Positions 1 through 6,365 of a stretch of DNA of 8,074 nucleotides are shown here, in pieces. The DNA comes from Cyclobacteriaceae bacterium (GTDB taxonomy: Bacteria > Bacteroidota > Bacteroidia > Cytophagales > Cyclobacteriaceae). The translations under genes and the position numbers were made by a program. The stretch covers positions 1 through 8,074 of the forward strand of contig JAUUZS010000174.1 of assembly GCA_030589835.1 (NCBI GenBank), written 5' to 3'. The notes under the pieces are model-generated. The model was given only the letters and a program-made list of their open reading frames with translations. It searched no databases and was not told where the DNA came from. How positions within the stretch are numbered: the first letter of the stretch is position 1; every line of letters begins with the position of its first letter.

Positions 1-1
1 T

Positions 2-1045
2 TATGAAGGGATTTTCATCACGGCTGTAAAAACCACGGGTATATTTTGCCGGCCGGTGTGCTCTGCAAGAAAACCAAAACCGGAAAACGTGGAATTTTAT
101 GATTCCCCAGAAGATGCCATGCTACATGGTTATCGTCCATGTAAAGTTTGTAAACCACTGGAGCACAAAGATGAAACCCCTGAATACATTCAGAAAATCA
201 TTGACGAGCTGAATGAAGATCCCTATTTAAAACTGAAGGATTATGACCTGGTTCAACGAGGCATAGAGCCAAGCCAGATCAGAAGATGGTTTAAAAAACA
301 TCATGGCATTACCTTCCATGGATATCAACGCATGCTGCGCATCAATACTGCGTTTACGAAAATAAGCAATGGTGCCAGTGTTACGGAAACTGCATTTGAA
401 AGTAATTACGACTCATTAAGTGGTTTTAATGACGGATATCAATCTATTTTTGGTAAACCGCCAACAAAATCGAAGCATAAAACCCTTATTAATATCGTGC
501 GATTTGCTACACCCCTCGGGCCAATGTTTGCCTGCGCTACAGACAAGGGTGTTTGTCTGTTGGAATTTACAAACCGGAAAATGCTGGAAACAGAATTTAA
601 AGATTTGATGAAAAGGCTTGATGCAGTAATTCTTCCCGGAGAAAACCAACATCTGACCCAGGTCAGGCAAGAGCTTCAGGAATACTATGATGGAAAACGG
701 AAACATTTTACCATTTCCCTCCACACCCCTGGAACTGATTTTCAGCAATCCGCTTGGGAGGTGCTAAAAGAAATCCCTTTTGGGAAAACCCGGTCTTACA
801 CACAACAAGCTATAAAACTAGATAAGCCAAATGCTGTCCGTGCTGTTGCATCTGCTAACGGAATGAACCGTGTAGCCATCATTATTCCATGCCATCGGGT
901 GATCGGATCAAGCGGAGATTTGACAGGATATGCAGGAGGCCTGGCACGAAAAAAATGGTTGCTGGATCATGAGAAAAAACACTCCGGCAAAGCCGTTCAG
1001 CAAGAGTTCAACTTTAAACCCAATAAAATTGTAGCCAAGCTTTAA
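2..1045 (+). CDS. ada: Ada-type O6-methylguanine-DNA methyltransferase / AraC-type transcriptional activator, 5' partial
   Basis: Repairs alkylated DNA by moving methyl groups onto its own cysteines, and activates the adaptive-response genes once its N-terminal cysteine is methylated. The frame is open to the left edge; a GTG at 56 is internal, because the preceding residues (KTTGIFCRP) are core Ada sequence. Counting from base 2 (347 residues visible): the zinc/methyl-phosphotriester domain is 1-55 with Cys16, Cys20, Cys47 and Cys50, the same spacing as E. coli Ada C38/C42/C69/C72, so about 22 residues lie outside the window. An AraC-type double HTH is at about 78-153. The methyltransferase N-terminal subdomain is about 160-240 and the catalytic subdomain about 245-328. 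The latter has the IIPCHRV motif (acceptor Cys297, His298), an AVRAVASA arginine-finger helix, and Glu324 exactly 27 residues after the Cys, as in human AGT. All three modules look intact. The C-terminal tail (QQEFNFKPNKI) is not a recognised domain. Confidence 0.95.
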   Translation, partial: YEGIFITAVKTTGIFCRPVCSARKPKPENVEFYDSPEDAMLHGYRPCKVCKPLEHKDETPEYIQKIIDELNEDPYLKLKDYDLVQRGIEPSQIRRWFKKHHGITFHGYQRMLRINTAFTKISNGASVTETAFESNYDSLSGFNDGYQSIFGKPPTKSKHKTLINIVRFATPLGPMFACATDKGVCLLEFTNRKMLETEFKDLMKRLDAVILPGENQHLTQVRQELQEYYDGKRKHFTISLHTPGTDFQQSAWEVLKEIPFGKTRSYTQQAIKLDKPNAVRAVASANGMNRVAIIIPCHRVIGSSGDLTGYAGGLARKKWLLDHEKKHSGKAVQQEFNFKPNKIVAKL

Positions 1046-1046
1046 C

Positions 1047-1068
1047 TATAAAAATTCGATTTTTTATA
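1047..1068 (+). terminator. Possible weak AT hairpin terminator after ada
   Basis: TATAAAAA (1047-1054) and TTTTTATA (1061-1068) form an 8-bp A/T-only stem with a 6-base loop, starting two bases after the ada stop. The position is right for a terminator and the 3' arm is T-rich, but there is no GC pair in the stem, so it would be weak. It may simply reflect AT richness. Confidence 0.3.
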
Positions 1069-1248
1069 CCATTCTAATTTGCGGAATTCAAGTGCCTGTA
1101 TTACACATTCAGGGAATAAAATTCTTTCAATCCAATTGAATAATCTTAAAATACAATATGCGAAAAAAAACAATACCGTTTGACAAATGAAATAAAATAT
1201 AAAGCTTAAATTAACATGCTTGATAACTTTTATTATATGGAATCGTTG

Positions 1249-1263
1249 TAATACGAGGTATTA
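1249..1263. promoter_or_regulatory. Operator-like dyad TAATAC-GAG-GTATTA upstream of the kinase
   Basis: A perfect 6-bp inverted repeat with a 3-base centre lies about 84 bases upstream of the kinase start. The size and symmetry fit a dimeric regulator site, but no regulator is assigned and a match of this length can occur by chance. Confidence 0.2.
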
Positions 1264-1339
1264 GAAAATGATATGACGTTTTTAAAATGGTTAACTTTTC
1301 AGATCAGATCATCACAAAAACTCTAAAATTTAAGCCATA

Positions 1340-3733
1340 TTGCTAAAGTCAATACGCTCCATACGGGTCATCAAAATATCAGTATTGTACCTGTGCATAT
1401 CCATGGGTGCCATTCCGAATCTTTTTGGACATATAATAGGAAGTCCTAACCCATATATTGACAGCCTGAAGCACCAAATTGATTTCGTATCGGATAGCGC
1501 GAAGGTTGACTTGCTAAACTCCATAGCCTATAATTATTATTACTACCTGCACGATTCTACAGATGACTATGCTGCTTTGGCAATAGATCTCGCTTTGCAA
1601 CTGGAATATAAAAAAGGATTGTCTGAAGCACAACGGCTGATGGGTATTTCCGCTAGAGCAAATAATAAGGAGCAGGAAGCCATTGCCTGGCTAAACAAGG
1701 GACTGCAAACAGCCCGGTCAATACACTACCACCAGGGAATTGCTGATAATCTGAACAGTATTGGTATTTTCTACGAATCTCTTGAAGACAACGATCAGGC
1801 CATATCCTTTTTTAAGAGAAGCGTCATATATCAGAAAATTGCCAATAATCGACTTAGGGAAGGCATTCTTTATTCCAATATTGGAAGCGTTTACCTCACA
1901 ACAAATAAATTGGATAGCTCACTATACTTTTTTGAGAAGTCAGAATTTATTCTCGATTCGATAGGTATTGAGAAGTGGGTAGCCATGGTCAAGAGCCAAT
2001 TTGGTGGATTATTGATAAAACTAAACGATCTTAATAAAGCAGAAGAATACTCAAAAAAAGCATTAGAATTAAGCCTTCAGACCGGGCAAACCTTTCATAT
2101 TAGAAAATCCTATCAAAACTTTGCGGAAATATATTTGAAAAATAGTAGGTATGGCCTGGCCCGCAGCATGGCAGACAAAGCCCTGGAAATGAGTATCGAA
2201 ATCGGATTTATCCCCTATTTAATTGAAGCATATCTGGTGGAATATCAAATTTGTACCAAACAAAATCAGCTTAGCTCTGCCCTATTATATCATGAAAAAT
2301 ATGCTGAATACAAAGATAGTTTGAGGCTTAATCAAATACAGGGGGAAGCAAATTTGCTAAAATACCAGCTAGAACTTGAGCAAAAAGAAAATGAAAATCT
2401 GATCCTAAGAAACGAAAAAGAATCGCAGAAAGCCCTTATACAACTGCATAAAATATTGGGAATTGGGGGCATCATCATATTGATATTGGTATCGATATCC
2501 GCTATTATTTTATTTAGACTTCGACAAAAAGAACAAGAAACCAATACCAATATATCGATCTCCAATAAAAAACTTGAGGAACAAAAAGAAGAGGTCACGA
2601 CCACTTTGCAGATGGTAGAACATCTGAATGCACATCTTCAGGCTCAAAATAACGCCTTGAACCAAACTGCAATTGTTTCGCTCACCGACCTGAATGGGAA
2701 CATTATCAGTGTTAATGATAACTTTTGCGAAGCCACAGGATATAGTAGGGATGAACTTCTGGGAAGCAGGCACAGTATAATAAACTCTGGCGAACACTCC
2801 AAAAGTGATTATTCTGAATTATGGAAAACCATTACCGCAGGGACTACATGGAGAAACGAATTAAAAAACAGAAGAAAAAATGGTACGTATTTTTGGGTCG
2901 ATACTGCCATATCACCAATATTTAATGATGATGGTAAACCCAAACAATTCTTTTCTCTTCAGTTCGACATCACCAAAAGGAAGAATTACCTCGATCAGCT
3001 CACCATCAAAGGCAATGAATTAGAAGATTTGAATAAACTTAAAGACAAATTACTGTCCATTGTATCTCATGATTTCAGAAGCCCGCTCAATTCCCTGAAA
3101 GGAACATTATCCTTATTTTTGAGTGGATCGCTTTCGAAACAGGAGTTTAATACCCTCACAGAAAATCTGGTCGATAAGCTGGATAATACCTATAACCTGC
3201 TTGAAAACTTACTGAACTGGGCCAAAAGCCAAATGCAAGGAATGAAGGTTCATCCAAAAAAGATGAACCTGAAAGCAATTTCAGAAGATTGTATAAATCT
3301 GCTTTCTCCGATAGCTGAAAGCAAAAGCGTAAAAATCACAAGTCGTATCAAATCTTCCATTGTTGCTTTTGCAGACCACGAAATGATAAAGCTGGTCATC
3401 AGAAACCTGATGTCTAATGCCATTAAATATACCACTTCGGGAAATGAGGTTATTCTTGATGCCCAACAAAATAAAGATACGGTAACCATTTCTGTAGTAG
3501 ATAATGGAACCGGCATTAGTAAAGAAAATCAGGATAAGCTTTTTAAACTTGAGAGTTTCAGCACACGAGGTACCTCAAACGAAACCGGCATGGGTCTCGG
3601 TCTATTGCTTTGCAAAGACTTTGTGGATAAAAATGGAGGTGAAATAGGATTTGAAAGTGCCCTTGAAAAAGGGAGCACCTTTTATTTTACTTTGCCAGCA
3701 AAAGAACAGTCCATACTTCAAAATCAATCTTAA
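1340..3733 (+). CDS. Membrane sensor histidine kinase with TPR sensor, PAS, HisKA and HATPase domains
   Basis: A hybrid-less, 797-residue sensor kinase. The N-terminus is basic then hydrophobic (about 10-30), a signal peptide or anchor. About six TPR units cover 92-325 (roughly 92-125, 132-165, 172-205, 212-247, 252-288, 292-325), followed by a Glu/Lys-rich coiled coil (328-370), one TM helix (372-393), a second coiled coil (395-440), a PAS domain (441-548), HisKA with SHDFRSPLNS (phospho-acceptor His577), and a HATPase domain. The HATPase has the N box (Asn689, Asn693), G1 DNGTG (721-725) and G2 GMGLG (750-754). All catalytic motifs are intact. The predicted topology is TPRs in the periplasm and PAS plus kinase in the cytoplasm. 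The TTG start is chosen because an in-frame TAA lies at 1331-1333 and the next ATG (1403) would cut off most of the signal segment. There is no receiver domain and no response regulator in the window. The gene lies 54 bp ahead of the epimerase gene on the same strand. The ligand is unknown. Confidence 0.93.
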   Translation: MLKSIRSIRVIKISVLYLCISMGAIPNLFGHIIGSPNPYIDSLKHQIDFVSDSAKVDLLNSIAYNYYYYLHDSTDDYAALAIDLALQLEYKKGLSEAQRLMGISARANNKEQEAIAWLNKGLQTARSIHYHQGIADNLNSIGIFYESLEDNDQAISFFKRSVIYQKIANNRLREGILYSNIGSVYLTTNKLDSSLYFFEKSEFILDSIGIEKWVAMVKSQFGGLLIKLNDLNKAEEYSKKALELSLQTGQTFHIRKSYQNFAEIYLKNSRYGLARSMADKALEMSIEIGFIPYLIEAYLVEYQICTKQNQLSSALLYHEKYAEYKDSLRLNQIQGEANLLKYQLELEQKENENLILRNEKESQKALIQLHKILGIGGIIILILVSISAIILFRLRQKEQETNTNISISNKKLEEQKEEVTTTLQMVEHLNAHLQAQNNALNQTAIVSLTDLNGNIISVNDNFCEATGYSRDELLGSRHSIINSGEHSKSDYSELWKTITAGTTWRNELKNRRKNGTYFWVDTAISPIFNDDGKPKQFFSLQFDITKRKNYLDQLTIKGNELEDLNKLKDKLLSIVSHDFRSPLNSLKGTLSLFLSGSLSKQEFNTLTENLVDKLDNTYNLLENLLNWAKSQMQGMKVHPKKMNLKAISEDCINLLSPIAESKSVKITSRIKSSIVAFADHEMIKLVIRNLMSNAIKYTTSGNEVILDAQQNKDTVTISVVDNGTGISKENQDKLFKLESFSTRGTSNETGMGLGLLLCKDFVDKNGGEIGFESALEKGSTFYFTLPAKEQSILQNQS

Positions 3734-3787
3734 TTTTTTTTAATTTCACCATCCTCAACAAAGCGATACCAATAATAACATGCTACC

Positions 3788-4804
3788 ATGCAATTAAAAA
3801 TATATGAATACGATATGAAATTGAAATACCCCTTTTCAATTTCACGGCATACCTATTATAGCCAGCCCATATTGGTATTGGAATTGCTACATGCTGGCTT
3901 GACGGGCTATGGTGAGGCGACTATAAATCCATATTACCGCATCACAATAGACAATCTTAAGGATTGTTTTATGGCTATGGAAAAACAATTGAATAGCTAT
4001 AATTTTGAATCCCCGGATAAATTGTATGAGGATTTTTCAGACTTTTTAGAAATCAATTCATTTGCACTCGCCGCACTGAACAATGCCAGCTGGGATTTAT
4101 TTGGAAAGCTAAATAATTGTCCGGTGTCAAATCTGTTTGATCTTGCCAAAAGTGCCAATCCTCAAACCAGCTATACACTGGGAATCGCGAACAAAAAAGG
4201 ATTACAGAAAAAATTGGATGACCTTCCATGGCCGGTTTATAAAATAAAATTGGGTACTCCCGATGATTTAGAATTAATAAGATTCATACGAACCCATACC
4301 CAGTCAACACTGAGGGTAGATGCCAATTGTGCCTGGGATTATAAACAGACGGTCGAATTATCAAAAGAATTAAAAGGGCTTAATGTGGAATTTATTGAGC
4401 AACCCTTGCCGGCACATCATCCCGATCAGAAGGGTTGTTTTGAAAAAAGTATGCTTCCGTTAATTGCCGATGAGAGTTGTTGCACCGAAGCGGATGTAAA
4501 GCAATGCAAAGGTACTTTTCATGGCATCAATATAAAGCTATTGAAATGCGGAGGACTTTCCCCTGCATTGAGGATGATAAAAAATGCCAGGAATCTGGGC
4601 TTAAGCATCATGGTCGGGTGCATGACAGAATCATCAATTGGTATATCTGCCGCTGCCCAATTATTGCCTTTTGTCGATTATGCAGACCTCGACGGGCCCT
4701 TGCTATTGGCAGAGGACCTGGCCACAGGATTGACTTACGAAAATGGGAATTTATCCTTATCTGGAAATATCGGTTTTGGAACTCATTTCAAAGGCAAAGA
4801 ATAA
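3788..4804 (+). CDS. Dipeptide epimerase, probably L-Ala-D/L-Glu epimerase (enolase superfamily)
   Basis: Predicted to invert the C-terminal residue of L-Ala-D-Glu to give L-Ala-L-Glu, a cytoplasmic step in reuse of peptidoglycan peptides (YcjG in E. coli, YkfB in Bacillus). At 338 residues it is full length for the family, with an N-terminal capping domain (1-115) and a TIM barrel (about 125-320). Catalytic residues are readable in order: the K-x-K pair Lys152/Lys154, metal ligands Asp178 (RVDAN), Glu204 (FIEQPLP) and Asp228 (IADES), and the opposite-face lysine in INIKLLKCGG (Lys250). The DLDGP loop carries Asp300 and Asp302, matching the DxD that binds the dipeptide amino group in characterised L-Ala-D/L-Glu epimerases. 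This DxD, with GCMTESSIGISAAA, separates it from muconate cycloisomerases and o-succinylbenzoate synthase. Other dipeptide specificities exist in the family, so the exact substrate is inferred mainly from the adjacent peptidase. No signal peptide is present. The ATG at 3788 follows an A-rich leader without a clear Shine-Dalgarno. Confidence 0.92.
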   Translation: MQLKIYEYDMKLKYPFSISRHTYYSQPILVLELLHAGLTGYGEATINPYYRITIDNLKDCFMAMEKQLNSYNFESPDKLYEDFSDFLEINSFALAALNNASWDLFGKLNNCPVSNLFDLAKSANPQTSYTLGIANKKGLQKKLDDLPWPVYKIKLGTPDDLELIRFIRTHTQSTLRVDANCAWDYKQTVELSKELKGLNVEFIEQPLPAHHPDQKGCFEKSMLPLIADESCCTEADVKQCKGTFHGINIKLLKCGGLSPALRMIKNARNLGLSIMVGCMTESSIGISAAAQLLPFVDYADLDGPLLLAEDLATGLTYENGNLSLSGNIGFGTHFKGKE

Positions 4805-4863
4805 TTTGAATTAAATCAAACCAGAAACTGACTTCCTTGTTAAATTAGATACGATTGGAAATT

Positions 4864-6021
4864 ATGGGTAGAAAACTGATCCTTTTTTATTTTATTTCAT
4901 TAATCATTATTTCTTGCGCAGGAAATAAAAAGCTCGAACTAATTCAGGAGTGTATTCAGGAAGTGAAATATGAATATGCACCTGACAAACGGACCTCCAT
5001 TTTTGAAATTGAAGTTGACAAAAATGAATCCTGGATGCTGAAAGGCGAAACAAACCTTCCCTCAGCAAAGGCAGCCTTAATGGAAAAAATAGCTCAAAGA
5101 GGCATCGAAGTTATCGACGAAATCATGGTGATTCCAACAGATAGGGTACATAAAAAATATGCCATCGTCAATGTATCTGTTGCCAACCTGCGTTCATATC
5201 CAACACATAGCGCTGAACTGGTAACCCAGGCATTGCTTGGAACCCCGGTCAAAGTATTAAAAAATAAGGATGGTTGGTGTCTGATACAAACACCCGACCA
5301 CTACATTTCCTGGACCAATGGCTCGGCTCTGGTATTAATGGATGACCATGAACTGAAAGATTGGAGTTCCAATCCAAAAATCATGTATTTACCAACATCA
5401 GGTTATTCAATGAATGAGGCCGGGAATCAAAGGGTTTCGGATTTAGTGGCTGGAAATATATTATCCATGGAGCAAGCGCAAAAAGCACATTGGTCGGTGG
5501 CGTATCCTGATGGGCGCAAAGCCATTGTCCGTAAAAATGAGGCGATGGAACTTCAAAGCTGGAAAGATCAAATCGCCTTTACCGACACCTCAATTTCCCA
5601 CGCAGCCAAGGCTTTAATGGGCGTTCCCTACCTCTGGGGAGGCACCTCCACAAAAGGAGTAGATTGCAGCGGCTTTACCAAAACGGTTTATTTTATACAT
5701 GGATTGATTATTCCCCGCGATGCATCTCAACAGGTTCTGGTCGGTAAGTTAATTGATACTGAAAAATATTTTGACACCCTGCAAGTTGGGGATTTGCTTT
5801 TCTTCGGAAGAATAAACGAGGATAAATCGGAAAGGGCTACCCACGTTGGTATGTGGTTGGGAAACAATCAATTTATCCATTCCTCCGGCGATGTCCACAT
5901 CAGCAGCATGGACTCCCTGGCAGAAAATTTTGATGACTACTATTTCAATAGGTATTTAAGAACCAAAAGAATTATTGGCGCCTTTTCAGAGGGAATAAAT
6001 AATATTGACGACATGTATTAA
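4864..6021 (+). CDS. YkfC-like NlpC/P60 (C40) peptidase lipoprotein with SH3b domains
   Basis: Predicted cysteine peptidase that cuts the D-Glu/diamino-acid bond of peptidoglycan stem peptides, releasing L-Ala-D-Glu. From ATG 4864 (385 residues) the start is MGRK, a hydrophobic stretch and a lipobox IIISC, so Cys18 should be lipidated. A TTG at 4855 would add only three residues ahead of this and is disfavoured. Residues after Cys18 (AGNKKLE) lack an acidic Bacteroidota surface-export signal, so a periplasm-facing anchor is likely. Domains: a small alpha/beta region (about 25-95), an SH3b domain (about 102-160) with VANLRSYP, a weaker SH3-like segment (about 170-228), and NlpC/P60 (about 240-370). 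The catalytic triad is Cys268 (VDCSGF), His327 (THVGMW) and His339 (FIHSSG). Asp286 (PRDAS) sits 18 residues after the Cys, as does the N-terminus-binding Asp256 of B. cereus YkfC (numbering from memory). It lies 59 bp behind the epimerase gene, so the two are likely co-transcribed. Confidence 0.92.
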   Translation: MGRKLILFYFISLIIISCAGNKKLELIQECIQEVKYEYAPDKRTSIFEIEVDKNESWMLKGETNLPSAKAALMEKIAQRGIEVIDEIMVIPTDRVHKKYAIVNVSVANLRSYPTHSAELVTQALLGTPVKVLKNKDGWCLIQTPDHYISWTNGSALVLMDDHELKDWSSNPKIMYLPTSGYSMNEAGNQRVSDLVAGNILSMEQAQKAHWSVAYPDGRKAIVRKNEAMELQSWKDQIAFTDTSISHAAKALMGVPYLWGGTSTKGVDCSGFTKTVYFIHGLIIPRDASQQVLVGKLIDTEKYFDTLQVGDLLFFGRINEDKSERATHVGMWLGNNQFIHSSGDVHISSMDSLAENFDDYYFNRYLRTKRIIGAFSEGINNIDDMY

Positions 6022-6115
6022 TCCCCATTATCCTTGATGCCAGCGATTTGGAACGCAAGAAATTGATCATCTATAAAAATGGTATTTAAGTTTGATGATA
6101 GTATCTGAACTATTT

Positions 6116-6140
6116 GTCGGTCTGGCAAAGGCAGACTGAT
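6116..6140 (+). other. Hairpin downstream of the C40 peptidase gene
   Basis: GTCGGTCTG (6116-6124) can pair with CAGACTGAT (6132-6140) over nine positions, two of them G-U, around a 7-base loop. It lies about 95 bases past the peptidase stop. No U-tract follows on either strand, so it is not a classical intrinsic terminator. It could still shape the 3' end of the transcript. Confidence 0.3.
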
Positions 6141-6166
6141 GCCAGTAAAGATTAGCAAAAATAGTG

Positions 6167-6176
6167 GTTAAGAAAT
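6167..6176. repeat. Left target-site duplication of the MITE-like element
   Basis: GTTAAGAAAT occurs here and again at 6356-6365, exactly outside the terminal inverted repeats at 6177 and 6355. A 10-bp duplication abutting both ends is what a transposase-made staggered cut leaves. Confidence 0.8.
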
Positions 6177-6355
6177 GTGAGTTCGATGTATAACATACAG
6201 TAAATCAACTTATTATTCGTCATTGCGATGACGACGAAGGAGGAAGAAGCAATCTGCTGCTTGTCAAAGATTGCTTCACTTCGTTCGCAATGACGTAAAG
6301 TGTTGTGCTTCTGACATTTACTAACCTATCCAATGAACTCCTAGACCGAACTCAC
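6177..6355. mobile_element. 179-bp MITE-like non-autonomous element with terminal inverted repeats
   Basis: The ends are GTGAGTTCG (6177-6185) and CGAACTCAC (6347-6355), a perfect 9-bp inverted repeat that extends to 12 of 14 matching positions. Each end is directly flanked by the same 10 bases, GTTAAGAAAT. Inside is a large palindrome (6218-6295) and a further inverted 7-mer (AGTAAAT at 6199-6205, ATTTACT at 6316-6322). No ORF of useful length exists inside, so it would need a transposase supplied elsewhere. A 10-bp duplication is compatible with several DDE families such as IS4-like elements, but the ends alone do not let me name the family. Direction cannot be set. Confidence 0.8.
6218..6295. 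repeat. REP-type imperfect palindrome (CGTCATTGCGA family)
   Basis: CGTCATTGCGA (6218-6228) pairs with TCGCAATGACG (6285-6295); ACGAAG (6234-6239) with CTTCGT (6279-6284); GAAGCAATCT (6246-6255) with AGATTGCTTC (6268-6277). The loop is 12 bases (6256-6267), and the left arm has two extra segments (6229-6233 and 6240-6245). I recognise CGTCATTGCGA...GAAGCAATCT as a dispersed palindrome type seen in many bacterial genomes; this is from memory. It lies wholly inside the MITE-like element. It should fold into a strong hairpin in DNA or RNA of either strand, so it may help separate the two convergent transcripts, although no U-tract follows it. Confidence 0.8.
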
Positions 6356-6365
6356 GTTAAGAAAT
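6356..6365. repeat. Right target-site duplication, overlapping the AraC gene stop codon
   Basis: Second copy of GTTAAGAAAT. Bases 6357-6359 are the stop codon (TAA on the minus strand) of the AraC gene and 6360-6365 encode its last two residues. The duplication therefore left the protein end unchanged. Confidence 0.8.

Larger units (their letters stand above)
1046..1339. other. Intergenic region between ada and the sensor kinase gene
   Basis: No convincing ORF, RNA gene or mobile element was seen in these 294 bases. The sequence is strongly AT-rich. It holds a short AT hairpin just after the ada stop and one 6-3-6 dyad at 1249-1263, both listed separately. A TTGACA at 1180-1185 and a TATAAA at 1198-1203 are only 12 bases apart, which is too close for a sigma-70 promoter. 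TAACTTTT at 1292-1299 is one base off the Bacteroidota -7 motif but has no -33 partner. The kinase promoter is therefore not located. Confidence 0.6.
6022..6356. other. Intergenic region between convergent genes, mostly occupied by a MITE-like insertion
   Basis: No protein-coding gene was seen. Bases 6022-6166 are plain AT-rich sequence with one hairpin. Bases 6167-6365 carry the insertion and its target duplication, which also covers the last codons of the AraC gene. Without the element the gap between the two convergent genes would be about 145 bp. Confidence 0.7.

Noticed and set aside
56..58. GTG as the start of the ada gene
   Set aside because: The frame stays open upstream and encodes conserved Ada residues, including the essential first zinc cysteine, so the gene is cut by the window edge.
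416..748. 110-codon minus-strand reading frame inside ada
   Set aside because: It is antisense to well-conserved Ada domains with no recognisable motif; a shadow frame.
1180..1203. TTGACA and TATAAA as a sigma-70 promoter for the kinase
   Set aside because: The spacer is only 12 bases, and Bacteroidota do not use this consensus.
3731..3745. T-run after the kinase stop as an intrinsic terminator
   Set aside because: No stable hairpin precedes it, so it gives no support for separating the kinase from the epimerase gene.
4477..4809. 110-codon plus-strand reading frame inside the epimerase gene
   Set aside because: It overlaps the conserved barrel of the epimerase in another frame and resembles no protein family.
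4805..4820. TTTGA...TCAAA hairpin between epimerase and peptidase genes
   Set aside because: A 5-bp AT-rich stem without a U-tract is too weak to call.
4855..4857. TTG as the start of the C40 lipoprotein gene
   Set aside because: The ATG at 4864 gives a standard basic n-region directly before the hydrophobic stretch and lipobox; the TTG adds an acidic residue and nothing useful.
6035..6145. TGATGCCAG repeated at 6035-6043 and 6137-6145
   Set aside because: A 9-bp repeat is expected in about one in five random gaps of this size, and no paired structure supports it.
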